A DNA stretch of 64,000 nucleotides from Proteromonas lacertae (lineage: Eukaryota > Sar > Bigyra > Opalinata > Proteromonadidae), in assembly GCA_002245135.1 (NCBI GenBank), contig NGBS01000326.1, forward strand, positions 1 to 64,000, read 5' to 3'. Position 1 is the first letter of the stretch; the number at the start of each line of letters is the position of its first letter. The notes beneath the pieces were generated by a model that saw only the letters and a program-made list of their open reading frames with translations, did not search any database and was not told the DNA's origin. Both the position numbers and the translations under genes were made by a program. Below are positions 47,702 through 59,984 of this stretch, piece by piece.

Positions 47702-48855
47702 CTATGTTTCTCCATTATTCTTAACTTCTATTTTCTTCGATGGTCTCTGTTGATGAATCGTCTGTAACAACGCTTTAAATGATTCAACTTCTGAATCAGA
47801 AGTATCATCTTCATAATCTGCCGAATTCTCACGAGGTGGATGTGTAGCAGCAGTACTACTACTATCTACAGTTGTTTTTGATGTTGTTGTAGAATTTACA
47901 TTTGTAGATTGAGATAATTTACTTGAGTGATTTTTCTTATTAATTGTCGTAGAATGACTGGAAGTAGGTGTTAAAGATGAAGGAATTGATTGTGATACTG
48001 TAGAAGGTGGAGGAGTAGGAGATTGTATTTTTTTAATATTTTTATTAATATTGTTATTATTATTAGATTTGAGTTTATTAGTTTCACTCTCTTTAACTTT
48101 TTCACTTTCACTTTCAGCTATTGTGGTTGTTGTTGTTGTTGTAGCTGTTGCTGTTGTTGTAGAAGCATTCTTTACTTTCTTCTTTTTATTTCTATTTCTT
48201 CTTTTCTTTTTATTAGCAATACTACTTTCAGATTTATTTATTTCTTCCAACAATAATTCTCTCATCTTTAAACTCTTATCAAAAGCAATAGAATAAGAAA
48301 TATCTAAATTCTCTTTATATAATATTGATATTACATCAATTACATATTCAGTACTGGCTTCTATAGTGTTTGAACTATATATATATATATATATATTATA
48401 TAATAGAATTTATTTATACTTAGGACATCTTGTATGATCTGGTTCAATATCTAAAGACTCATCTCCTTTAATTAATAAAGACAGTAAATATTCTTCGTGT
48501 AGTTCGTCATAATTTAATATTATTTTATTTGATATCTATTTATAAATGCATATAGATAGGTTATACTGTAATTAAACTTCTTAACATCTCTGAAGGACTA
48601 CGCAGCTGATTGAAAACATTGTCATAACATCTGTGACATAAATTGTTCTTTATTAAATAATTGTGAAGATGCTCTTTAAAGCATTGTCCTTTGAAAATTG
48701 TTAATCTTGTTTTTTCTTCCTCTGATAATGCCTTCCAATGGATTATCAGAGATTTTGGATTGAAATATGGAGTATGCTAAGATGATAGAGTGTGAATGAT
48801 ATACACAATCTTCTCGAGATATATAATGGATTGAGCAACACTTTCCTGTAATCAT
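47702..48855 (-). CDS. Cys-rich nuclear-type protein resembling GGNBP2 / FAM193-NST1 proteins
   Basis: Four or more exons with phased short introns (for example 28 nt near 48780, 43 nt near 48395). The chosen start is the ATG at 48855 (MITGKCCSIHYISRED), but an upstream exon is possible. A central region has WKALSEEEKTRL, then CFKEHLHNYL....LCHRCYDNVF and an acidic NYDELHEEYLLSLL helix. This pattern is like the (W..LS.EE..)-C..C zinc region of GGNBP2 and FAM193/NST1-type proteins. Then come a basic KKKRRNRNKKKK stretch, a long Thr/Ser-rich region and an acidic end with SDSEVESFKALLQ. The family link is tentative; nuclear location is suggested by the basic stretch. Confidence 0.5.
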
Positions 48856-49120
48856 TTTATCTTGTAATATGTGGTGTAATATATGTGTCTAATAGAAATT
48901 ATAAAATGAAAGCTAATATATTGTTATATAATGGAATTTATAATTCAAGCTATATATTTAATTGCATTTATATGTATTTATATTTATAATATAGCATACA
49001 TGCGAATTTAGATAAATAAAATCAAAACTAAAAATGTGACCGTCAAATGATGTAAAAATTACAGTCATTTTTGTAATAAAATACAATAACATAATAAAAG
49101 ATTAAAATAATTACTTATTA

Positions 49121-49847
49121 TTAATATTGACCTACCTGAACATTATAATAATTCACTTGCTGTTGTTGATAATAAACTGGATTAGTATTAACTCTAGGAT
49201 CAACTGGGTTTTGTTGAATAGTAGGAGTTTGAATTCTTGGTATTTTTTGGGGAGGTTCTGATTTTATTTCTGGAGTAATATTTTTTCTAATTACAGTCTT
49301 TTCAATTATTGGAAGTGAATGAACCATTCCAAAATGTAATTCTATTTTGAAAAGAGCTCTTGCAAGAGCAGGATGGGCTCTTAACATATTCACCGCTTTG
49401 TTTTTATCTTTTGCTACAAGAGATTTAAATTCATTTAATAAATTGACTGTTTCTGTTTGTGACATTTCATCTATTGATCTTTCATTTTGAAAATCCTATT
49501 TAAATAATGTTAATAAATATATACTCTTATATCGTTAGCATATGCTACAATTAAATTATTTCCATTAAATTCTTTATTGTTAAGAAGTGATACAGCATGT
49601 TCTACAGACTCTCTATCACGATATTCACAATATCCAAATCCTTTTGATTGGCCCATGTTATCAGTTTTAATTCTATATAATCGCACATATTAGACTAAAA
49701 TACGTAAAATTAACAACAGTTCCAGCTCTACTAAGCATGTTTTCAACATCATCAGCTGAAACACCAATAGGAATATTGCCAACTAATTCATTATATGTAT
49801 TACATTATACCAAATACACATAAATAGCTATCAACACCTTTCTCCAT
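49121..49847 (-). CDS. CSTF2: Cleavage stimulation factor subunit 2 (CstF64), minimal form
   Basis: Four exons (49847-49811, 49782-49704, 49672-49525, 49495-49121) give exactly 212 residues. An RRM runs from residue ~9: VFVGNIPIGVSADDVE (RNP2), then KGFGYCEYRDRES (RNP1) and NNLIVAYAND. The CstF64 hinge follows: LLNEFKSLVAKDKNKAVNMLRAHPALARALFKIELHFGMV split over residues ~110-150, the segment that binds CstF77 or symplekin. A Pro/Gln-rich tail ends the protein. It recognises the U/GU-rich element downstream of poly(A) sites in the nucleus. Animal CstF64 is over 500 residues with a long C-terminus and a Pcf11-binding end domain; those are absent here. Confidence 0.92.
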
Positions 49848-49948
49848 TCAATAAAAAGCAAAATTGGTTAGTGTGGTTTGATCAGATCGTGGTAATTTCT
49901 TTTCAATCAAAAAAACAATATAAACGATTTATTTAACATATTTCTTAT

Positions 49949-51239
49949 TTATTTTCTATTAATAAAATACAAAATAATTCCAGTAACAACGCTAACACTG
50001 ACAGCAGAGCATGTTATCTTCATTGTATAATTATTTTTATCCCATATCTCTTTTTTCACTTTTCTTATATCTTCAGCTAAATTCTTCAAATCCTCAGAAT
50101 AATAATCAGCATCTCCCGTTTCTTTTACATCTAATTCAATATCTCGTTTTCTTTGTAATAGCATACTCAATTCTTCATTTAGATATTCCAATTCTGCATT
50201 TTTATCTTCAATAATATCTTCCTTCTTCTTTCTCTTGTTTAATTCACCTATATCACTGTTTTGGTGTTCAATTATTCTATTGGTTATTTTTTTATTTTCT
50301 TCAACGTAATTATAGTTAGGTAAGTTATATATCTTTCTAACTGTATCATAACCACAGACATTAACGGTTTTGTTACCAATTACTTGTTGATTGTTCTTAA
50401 TCTCTTCCTGTGTATATTTTTCTATTTTATCAACAAAATCTTTTTCATTTAACATCTTTGATGTGATTATTTTTTCACATAATAATATAAATTCATCAAC
50501 TGTTACATTTGAATTTTCATTCACCATTTCTTCTATTTTTTCATCCTTATTCTTTCCTTCTCTCTCTTCTAGTATCTCTAAGTATGATTTATTAGCTTGT
50601 CGTATTTTATCAGCTGATTCTTTTTGTCCAATCATATCGAAGAAATATTCCATTGTTAATTTTTGACGAAATGATTCTTTTTCTGCAGATGAATCTTTAT
50701 TGGAAGAGGGGAGTAATGAATTGTTTAAAAATTGATTATATATTGAATCATACTCTGTGAAGCCAAAATCTTTCATTATCTTAATTATATCTTTTCTGGT
50801 TATATTCTTGTCATTATATTTAGTTTTTTCTATTACATAGAATATACTACTCAAATAATTCTCAGTTCCTTCATTTAAGGTGGTTTTCACTTTGAAAATC
50901 TGAATAGGATCATTTGATTGAATTATTGCATCTATGTACTTTGTATATTGAGGAAAAGATTCTCTTAGTAATAGACGGTAATTATAATCACCCTGGTAGT
51001 GTTGTTGAAAGTAATATGTTGGTACAGTTGTCATAATCAGCACAACAATTGCTGGTTTCTTCCAATCAAATTTTCTTTTAGATTTCTTTGCTTTCTTTGC
51101 GGTTTCTGGTAATTTTGTTTCTTTCTTAGCTTCTTTTGTTGATTCTGTTACAAAACGACGTATCAGTCGAAACTAAATATTATAGAAATAAAAATAATAC
51201 TTTATTTCTTTGTAAAGACTTTAAAAATGAAGAATTCAT
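49949..51239 (-). CDS. Predicted mitochondrial inner-membrane protein with coiled coil
   Basis: The first exon from 51239 plus a 28-nt intron give MNSSFLKSLQRNKFRLIRRF, a textbook amphipathic mitochondrial presequence, followed by a Lys-rich stretch and a transmembrane helix (KKPAIVVLIMTTVPTYYF, residues ~60-78). A soluble region of about 300 residues comes next, with a coiled coil near the end (LEYLNEELSMLLQRKRDIE), then a C-terminal helix (ITCSAVSVSVVTGIILYFI) and NRK. The order presequence-TM-coiled coil is like MIC60, but the C-terminal helix is not, and I recognise no family motif. The start is 38 bp from the divergently transcribed ZCCHC10-like gene. Confidence 0.7.
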
Positions 51240-51277
51240 TTTAGAAATAAATCAAACCGTTCAAGCTTTTTAGAAAA

Positions 51278-51977
51278 ATGAAAGGTAGTGAATGGGGTAA
51301 AAGAATGCAATATAGAATTAAAAAACAGAAGGATCAAGATCCATGTATATTTTCATATTGATATAATGTGTTAAATAGCTCATATTGTTTGTCAGAAATG
51401 TTTTCAAGTTGGTCATTGGACCTATCAATGTAAAAATGATGCAGTTTATCTAAAAAGGCCATCAAAAACTGAAGAATTAAAGAATCCAAAAAAGAGAAGA
51501 CGATTAATTGAAGAAAAAGTTCCAGAACCTGCATCTAAAGATGAATCATTAGAAGAGCTTAGAAAGAGAATAATAGAAGAAAGAAGGAGAAAAGAAGAGG
51601 AATCTGAGTCTGGATATGAATCAGAGAGTTCAGTGTCATCATCATCTTCAGGAAGTGGAAGTAGTTCTTCTTCATCATCTTCAGGAGAATCATCAGACTC
51701 AGAATCTTCAGATTCAGAAAATGAAATTACAAAAAAGAAAATAGCAGTCAAAAGACATCGTTCTATTTCACATTCACATTCTAAATCAAAGTCAAATTCA
51801 AAGAAGGATCAAGACATGAAGATTAATAAGAAAACTGAAAAAGTGTTGAAAAAAGCAGAAAAAATGTTGAATGAATCTACATCTTCATCCTCTTCATCCT
51901 CTTCATCATCATCATCATCATCATCTGATAGTAGTTCAAGTAGTAGTAGTAGTAGCTCAAGTTCTGATAGTGATTAA
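51278..51977 (+). CDS. ZCCHC10: ZCCHC10-like zinc-knuckle Ser-rich protein
   Basis: Exons 51278-51344 and 51379-51977 around a 34-nt intron give exactly 221 residues. The zinc knuckle is CQKCFQVGHWTYQC (CX2CX4HX4C), followed directly by YLKRPSKTEELKNP, the segment that defines ZCCHC10 and its relatives. The C-terminal half is basic, then alternates Ser runs with Asp, as in the animal protein; this looks like an SR-type nuclear protein. The role in the family is poorly defined and probably linked to splicing or transcription. It shares a 38-bp divergent promoter with the mitochondrial membrane protein. Confidence 0.88.
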
Positions 51978-52119
51978 TTCAATTTTATCTTTTAGATTAT
52001 TTAAATGAACTGTTTTATTAGTCAATCAAAAAGTAAAGCATATTATATATATTTAAAATAAATTATTATTATTAAAGAAAAATCAATACTATTAAATCTA
52101 ATTAGTAAATCTAATTTTA

Positions 52120-53117
52120 TCATTTACCACAACCATCTAAATTAGTTAATCGTTTATTAGCTAATTTATGACCAAAATATCTCTTACCAGCTTCATAACA
52201 AGATATCATTATTGCACAAGCTGGAATTGCTTTAATCATTCTAGGAATTGCACCTTTAAAAAACCCAGTAAAACCTTCATTATTATAAATATACTTCATT
52301 ACTGTAATAATGGAGATATTATCTGTGGTATTGACTTGTTGGACAGTTTTAATCACATCTAAAGGAGTAGTTATTAATGTGCAAATGCTACCAGATATTC
52401 CACCTGAAAGAACAGTACATTTCATTGTATTTCGATCAATTTTTAAATTCTTTGAAATGAACATAACTAAATTTTCGTAAATTTGCCAATATATTGCTGA
52501 AAATGGAACATCTCTGATCAAAGTACTAGTTAAACCACGATAGAATGTTTTCAAACCTCTTTTTCTACTTTCACTCCAACAACATCGAAATGTTTTAATG
52601 AAATTCTGATTTAAAGTTGCTTGTTGTCTTATTCTAATTACTTCTAATGGAGTTAGCAAGGGTACTTCAATACATCTCGCTAAACCACCACATAGTAGTG
52701 GATATATAGAATAGAGATGTGAATTTGGAGGAATTTTGTTGAAAAATATTTTTTTAAATTGTTCATAGAAAGCGTAATAAATGATGTTGGACGGTATTGA
52801 CATTACACATGTTATACCTAAACCACTCCATAATGCAGTTATTCCTAATTTTGAAACAATTTTGTAGGTTAAATTAAAAGGAAAAGTACATATATGTTTA
52901 ATATGAGCTATGCTATATTTCTAGAACATCATATATAGATATAATGTTATACTTTAAATTGAAGTGTTTTAGTTGTCATCTATGATTATAAAAAATACTC
53001 ATATACTTGCATATGAACTTTTATAACATCTAAAGGTGTTACACATAACGAAGTAATCATCCCTGCAGTACCTGAACAAATTATCAAGTGTTGAAACTGT
53101 AAAAGATCATTATTCAT
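52120..53117 (-). CDS. SLC25A39: Mitochondrial carrier, SLC25A39/40 (Mtm1) type
   Basis: Two exons (53117-53007 and 52920-52120) give exactly 303 residues; the 86-nt intron is unusually long for this window. All three carrier signatures are present: PLDVIKVHMQ, PLEVIRIRQQ and PLDVIKTVQQ, each starting an odd-numbered helix. The match to the A39/A40/Mtm1 branch is the second repeat: the PLLCGGLARCIEVPLLTPLEVIR helix and, after it, LIRDVPFSAIYWQIYE. This subgroup imports glutathione into mitochondria in animals and supports manganese and iron handling in yeast. No presequence, as usual for carriers. Confidence 0.88.
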
Positions 53118-54160
53118 TTGTGCTATTGGGATTAACTTATCCTAATTAATTATAACTCATTAAACAGCTTATATCCTTAAAAACAAAATTCTATTATTCA
53201 AACAAGCATCAAACATATTGGATTTTCAAATCTTTCTAATAAATAAACTAGATTAAATATCATCAAAATGAATAATATATTTTAATCAATTAGGCATAAC
53301 TATATGTAATATAGTGTTACTTCATGTTATATATTTCTTCAATCCATATATTTAAGATAAACAATATATCGTGTGTATGAGTAGTACATGATAAAATAAA
53401 TAGTTAAAATACTAATAGAAGTAGTAATATTCAAGCAATTAATAATTAGAACAGGATAAACAACTACTCTTATATAGTGTATTCAATATTATTAAAACAG
53501 TATCAAGATGGTTGTAATACAAAAATACATATTCTTCAGAGGGTGTAAGAATTTGTTTCTGTTAATAAAGTTCTAGATTTTTCTTTATTTTCTCAAACCG
53601 AAAATCAAACTTTTTTAAAAACCATTTTTGAATTTGGATGAGAACAAATGATAATGTGATTTAATAATATTTAGGTAAATGTTCTCAGCATATTTCGGTT
53701 CATTTTTAAGGTAATTACATATTATAAAGGAGGTTAATTACTGTTATACTGAATTAGTCTAGTATATATAGAAATGTTATTATATCTACTTTAAATTTTG
53801 ATGAAATAGATGGGTCATAATTAAAAATACACTCTTTAAAAAATAGATCTATAATTAGTAATTTGAGTTATGTTCATGTGTTTGAAATTAAACTCTTGTT
53901 CAATACTATAAAAATATACTGATAAATAGAATTTTTAAACACACTTTTAAAAAACACGTTATTTATTTCATCAGTTATACCAATTATTTTGTCATTTCTA
54001 TATTCATCCTTCTATCCGTATAGAGGAACTTTTTAGTTATTTATAAATAACAGTTAACAAGTATATTATTTTCTATTGCCTGTTACTTATTTCTAATGTT
54101 TTTAAATAGATCTCTTAAACCAAATTCTCATATTATCTCAAATTTTTTCACACAAACTAA
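53118..54160. other. 1-kb intergenic region
   Basis: Lies between the divergently transcribed carrier and cyclin genes. AT-rich, without coding segments that I can support, and with no copy of the AAGCTTGGCTTG element. It is one of the longest gene-free stretches of the window outside the duplicated zones. Confidence 0.5.
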
Positions 54161-54817
54161 ATGGACAGTGAAACAGGCCAAACTTATGTGCTGTGGATCG
54201 GAGAGATGCTTGAAAGACTAGTTCGTTTGAATCAAAAGGTATTCTAAGTATTGTTCTTATTTTTATAGAATAAAAAGACTAACATTGACAAGAAGTTCGA
54301 TGCTTTGAAAGTGCCGTCAATTTCTGTTACAAATTATCTGGAAAGGTATAAGTTACACCAAAATAAACATTTTTATAGATTAGAAAAATATTTGTACTGC
54401 AGTTATGAATGTTTTGTCATTGCGTTAATCTACATAGATCGAATTATTGAAAGATATGATTTTGTTGTTACTCCTATGAATGTGCATCGTTTGATATTAG
54501 CTTGTATGCGACTATCAACGAAGTTTCATGATGAAGATACCTACGATAACAAATATGTAAGCCAAGTAGGTGGAGTAAAAGTAAATGAATTAAATCGAAT
54601 TGAGATAGAAGCTTTGTTTCTTCTCAGTTTTGATTTATTTGTAAATAGTGAAGATTATGAAAAGTATTATGCATATTTAGGAAAGAAGTGTGGATTTAAT
54701 GATTCTATGTCATCTTTGTCTATAAGTTCGGTTTTGACGTCTTTTTCCAAGGAAAGAGTGTGTAGTGGGATACTCAGTGATCAGGAAGTAGAAATCTCTG
54801 AAAGAATTGAAAATTGA
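54161..54817 (+). CDS. PHO80-like (P/U-type) cyclin
   Basis: Exons 54161-54238 and 54269-54817 around a 30-nt intron give exactly 208 residues. The cyclin box includes ISVTNYLERY, CFVIALIYIDRIIE, NVHRLILACMRLSTKFHDEDTY and a GGVKVNELNRIEIEALFLLSFDL segment. This is the hallmark set of Pho80/Pcl-type and plant P/U-type cyclins, whose partners are Pho85/CDK5-like kinases. The C-terminal tail is Ser-rich. The short length is normal for the group. The process it controls (phosphate sensing, cell cycle or other) cannot be read from the sequence. Confidence 0.9.
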
Positions 54818-54979
54818 ATATATTAATTTTTGTAAATATATTTATGTGCAAATCTACGTAAAATTGTATATGTCTATTTCATTGTTTGTTTTAGTGAATT
54901 AAAAAAAGAAAATATAAAAACACAAAATGTAATTTCATAATAATAAATATATACATTCACATTGTGTGTGGTTAGTTAG

Positions 54980-57050
54980 TTACGATAATGGCTGATGTTG
55001 TTGCATTTGTGCCTTTATTGGTGGTGCACTAGCAGCTGGAGCTAATACTCTATTAACAACAAAAGGAACTTTACTTCTAGACTTTACAAGTTCAACAGAT
55101 TCAGCTTTAGATATTTTAAATGGATTAATTACATTTTTCTTATTATTATTATTATTATTTTTCACTTTTATATTGTTATTTTGAGATTTTTTATATGAAA
55201 TATATTCATTCAAATCCATTGAAAATGGTTTAATAAATATTTCAATATTCATCATATTATCATAATCAAATACAATATCATCATTTTGCTGTTTCTGTAT
55301 GATATTCCCTTGATATTTAAACACTGTATTATCCAAATATATATCATTATCCTCGTTCTTTATATCTTCAACTATTTCATTCAATTTCATTCTCTTATGA
55401 TTATAAATAGATAATATCTGATCTTGATTCATACAGTAATATAACAGCTTTTTTATATCTTTATTACAGGTCAATTCTACAGCCAATTGATTCTTCTTAT
55501 TTCTCTTAAATAAATCCAATGTTCCACATAACATCTTATTATCTATAAATAGTGTTGATACCAATAATGAAGTAATATCCCAATTATTTAACATACATGA
55601 CTTATGCAATAATGTATTACCATTTTCATCAACTTCATTTATATCTGCACCATTTATTAATGCATAGTTTAAACCCATAATATTATTCATTTCTATTAAT
55701 CTATGTGTTAAACTAATAGCAGTAGAACCAGAACTACTTGTTGTAGATGTTGTAGATGATGTTGTTGTTGTTGTTGTTTTGATATTACAATGGAAATGAT
55801 CAAAAACACTTAAAGCTAATTTCTTTTGTAGTTCTGTTGGAGCATTTAGGAATAATTCTTCTAACAGTTTTCTCTTTCTCCTATCATCATCATCATCCAT
55901 CATCATCATCATCATCACCTCCACCATCTCCTCTTCTACGCTTAGTTGGACCAGTCTATACATATAGTAATAATATAATTGATGGAATAAGAAAGAAATA
56001 TATATAAATAAATAAATATATATATAATGTATAGATACATCTGTATATTCTAATGGCCTTATAAACAAGTGATCTCTCTTTATTATCGTCTTAAATGTAT
56101 GATGTTCCCAATCATCTGTAATTATATTAGAATATGCCAAGATTTCTTTCTCTTGCTCTTTTTCTATTGGTAATGATGTATTGGTTAAGAATAAAAATTC
56201 CTTTGGAGCTTGTTTAATTTTCATTTCTATATATTGACGAACATAAGCTAATGTATCATCATCTTTCTTAATCTATACATAATATAACATAATGTTGTAT
56301 ATATTTATACTGGTATAACTGCAAATGGAGTTGAATTATTCTCAATGTTCAAATGAATTATATCTTTTCTTACTATAAACCCTGGTGGCATAGATTGTGG
56401 ATGAATCTGTATAACTGTTCGAGAAACTTCTGTTCTTGAAGAATCAAAACCGGAAGGTGCTTCGCTTAATACATTTCCATATGATTCAAAAATTGAACTG
56501 TTATCTGCTAAATTCATGGGTAATTCAGTGTCCATAGTGGTTATAGGCTGTGATATTGCTGAGGTTTGACTGACTTGACCCCTGGATGAGTCTTCATAGT
56601 TGAATGAAGGAAAAGAGAGTTGTTTTCCCATGTTTTGAGATGAAGAAAATGACAAACCTGGATTACCATCTGGGCTATTGAATGTTTGACTCATTGGGTA
56701 AGATTGAGAGCCAGTTATGCTACTGAAGATAACATCTCGCTTTTTTCTATCCAATAAATTTGTTAATTTTATACTGTTCCAATTTATGTCTTTCACAAGG
56801 ATTACACACTAATCGACGTTTATATCTTTCACGAGTACAACATTCACCCTACAAACTATCACAAATATTATACTGGTCGGTGATCACATTCAAAATAACC
56901 AGGACATCTACAATGCTTGCACTGAACACCTGGATCTTTACACAACGGACATTCTTTCGATAAAACATCAATTTCTGGACGATTAGAAACAGGCATCGTA
57001 GGAGGTAATTGTGGAGGAATTTGACCTAGTTGTGGAGGTATATAATTCAT
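54980..57050 (-). CDS. Zinc-binding and ankyrin-repeat protein, unknown family
   Basis: Appears to be one gene in four or five exons. The start at 57050 gives a Pro-rich leader, then CPLCKDPGVQCKHCRCPGYF..C and, after a 25-nt intron, CCTRERYKRRLVCNPCERHK, which recalls the second half of a GATA finger. A long Ser/Gln-rich region, a globular segment with IVRKDIIHLNIEN and IKRDHLFIRPLEYTD, a TKRRRGDGGG basic/Gly stretch with an Asp run, and finally ankyrin repeats (NYALINGADINEVDENGNTLLHKSC) follow. Order and composition suggest a nuclear regulator. Two one-base breaks, near 56760 and in the GAT repeat near 55905, interrupt the frame; alternatively two genes meet there. The middle model is uncertain. 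Confidence 0.5.
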
Positions 57051-57445
57051 TATTTAAAAAAAATGAAAGAAAATGAGGCTACATTTAATAGAATACTCAT
57101 ACTAGAAAGTGCCTCCTTACAAAAATTCTATAAAATTAATCAACATGAATAAAAAACAACATAGAAATGTATTGACTATCACACATATGATGCTATATTG
57201 GAATAATTATATTAGAACCACTCTATAATGTGATTCTATATTCTAGACAAATTACAAACAATAATTTTTTAGAAATCGAATGTTTAAAGCATATTTATCT
57301 ATTACTCTCATTTCATTACTCTGTATGATGCAAATTTAAGATTTTGAATGAAGAGATTTGAAATCATGATTTGATCAAACCGCATTTTAAAATAATAATT
57401 CATATCTCTTGATTAACCCTATCATAAATTCAATTATAGTTAAGA

Positions 57446-59342
57446 ATGAACTTTAATGGACAGTACAATATGTCTGACCAGAAACCAAGCTGGAGTCCTG
57501 TAGCACAACAACAATCACCTCTAGTAACATATATTGAATTTATAGAATAGGAATACTATCCTCCAGTTGATCAGACATACATGAATCAAGGTTATTCTGG
57601 ATATTATACTGGTTTTGACCCAAATGTTGTTAAAGATAGTTATGCACCTCCACCAATACCACCACAAGAAATGGCAAGTCCAGTACCTGCATCTTTTTCA
57701 CCAGTTAAAGCAGAATTAAGAGCAACAGCAAAAGAATTTATTCCTAATTCAGGCAAATCAACACCTCGTGCAATAGAATCAATGCCACAACAAAATGATC
57801 CATCGATACAAATAAATAATCAATATTATGTATATATTTAAATAATAATTGTGAAATAGTATGTTAATCCTCCTCAAATGTCAATGCCTATACCTCCGCC
57901 ACTACCACCACCTCCATTGCCTCCAACAGCATTATTACCACAGAGAAGTCCTCATAATGTCATGTTTATGAAGAAAAGTCTTTATGATACTTATCAGCAA
58001 ATGGCATTAGATATGACAATATCAGTTCCTCCAGATTCTGAGATTATTAAAGAAATCCCAAAACAATATAATTCAGTTAGATTATTAGATAATCCAGCTA
58101 CTACTGGATCAACAGGTTCATTTGGTTATATCACAAAAGTTTTTAAAGTATTTTTATTTTTATTTTTTTATATATAATAGGTGGTAAATGTAAATGATGG
58201 AATGATTTATTGTTTAAGAAGAATCGAAAATGTTCGGTTATCTCCTCAAATTATCAACAAGTCAACCAAATTATGGCTACAACAAAACCATCCGTTAATT
58301 ATCCCATTAAGAGAGTCGTTTCTAATGAATAAAGCGTTATTCGTAGTTCATGATTATTATCCATCTGCTAAAACTATTCACGATCGTTATATTGTATATT
58401 ATATTATATTTATAAATAGACTACTCCATTACCTTTATCAGAATCATTTCTTTGGAGTTTTATATTACAAATAACAACAGTTTTATATACATTACATATG
58501 AAGAAAATACCATGTAGATGCATTAATAGTCGTAGAATATTAGAAACATCTCCAATGAAGTATATATATATATATATATATATATAATTGTATTATATTT
58601 ATTTAGATTTCATATATCTGGAATAGGAATTAGTGATATATTATTATACGATTCAAAGAAATCAATTGACGAATTAATTACTGAAGATATCAATTCATTT
58701 GGTAATTTATTAATCCAATTATGTTGTAAAAGTATTCCGAATATTATGAATGAACATTCAATTTCTATTATTTTACCTAATTTATCAATGGTTTATAGTG
58801 AAGATTTGATTAAATTTAGTATATATATATATATATATATATGATTATTAATAGTTAAAGGTTGTTTTGAACCAAATATGACAATATTCCAGTTATATTC
58901 TCAACTACAATATCAATCAATTGTAGAATTATCATTTTCATATGATTATTGTAATAATCTAGATATAGAGTTATTTAGACAATATAATGCAGGTAGACTA
59001 TTTCATATTTTATTACATTTAAATTTGATTAACGAAAGACCTGAATTTAGAGGAGATAAGAGTTGGTGTGAAACAGGTAAAAGATATTTATTGAAGCTAT
59101 TTCGTGATTATTTATTTCATGAAATGGATAAAGATGGAAATTCAATAATTGATTATGGTTTTATTATTGATGTATTATATAAAGTAGATAATGAATGTAA
59201 TGAGAAAATTCCGCTTTCCAGTAGAGATGGTAAATCTTTGTTGATTGTTAGTTATAGTGAGATAAAATGTGCAATAGAAGAATCGATATTTGAATTGGAG
59301 AAGAATCCTCCTATGATGATGAATAATTTATATAATTATTAA
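57446..59342 (+). CDS. PAN3: PAN3, adaptor subunit of the PAN2-PAN3 deadenylase
   Basis: Seven exons joined by GT(A)...TAG introns, two of which are (AT)n-rich. The start at 57446 gives a Gln/Pro-rich N-terminus, including a KEFIP-type motif (ATAKEFIPNS) resembling PAM2-like poly(A)-binding-protein contacts and a poly-Pro run. The pseudokinase begins at STGSFGYITKVFK with DGMIYCLRRIENVRLS. The C-terminal knob domain is the best match: AGRLFHILLHLNLINERPEF, SWCETGKRYLLKLFRDYLFH, EKIPLSSRDGKSLLIVSYSEIK. PAN3 recruits the PAN2 nuclease to mRNA poly(A) tails in the cytoplasm. The frame is undamaged throughout. Confidence 0.93.
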
Positions 59343-59984
59343 AATAGAAAATAAATCAAAGAATTTTAGTTTTTTTTTTTTTTACAATCCACAAATTTCT
59401 TTTAAGATAAAATCAAAACAGCAATAAAACATATAAGTAATTTCTTTTCTTAACATTTAATTAGAATTGGTTTAAATTTTCCATTGCAAATCGTGAAAGA
59501 ATTCATTTACTAATTCAATAATATAATTTATAAACTCATATAACACATATACTTCAACTAATCTATTCACAAATTGAAAAATATTCATTCTTATTCTTTA
59601 CCTCTTTCATTAATCCACTCAATTCTATAACCTAAATAATTAACATACTCCACAATAATTTCTTTCTTTTCTTTACACTCTTTTAGCAAATTGTTTCTCT
59701 AAACGCACTTTATAAACATCATCTTCATCTGTAAACTTAACTACTTATTACATCCACAAATTCATTCATTAATCTCTTTCATTCACATTTTAAAATCAAA
59801 ATGAAAATGAAATAGGCTTGATGATAGGTTTGAAAATGTATTTTGAATTAATTCATCAAAACAACATAGAAAGCATTTAAAATCAATTAAAACAAAAAAA
59901 TATGAAAATATGTATAGTATGATAAACATTCACATAATTATTAACAAATAAAAGAATAATAGAGTAAATCAAGTAATAATTGAA
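59343..59984. other. Intergenic region between PAN3 and pseudokinase-LRR copy 4
   Basis: AT-rich and non-coding. The stretch after about 59775 belongs to the flank of the duplicated LRR block and is shared with 16800-16985 and 38093-38269. A run of 12 T at 59370 may be part of the PAN3 3' end. Confidence 0.45.
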
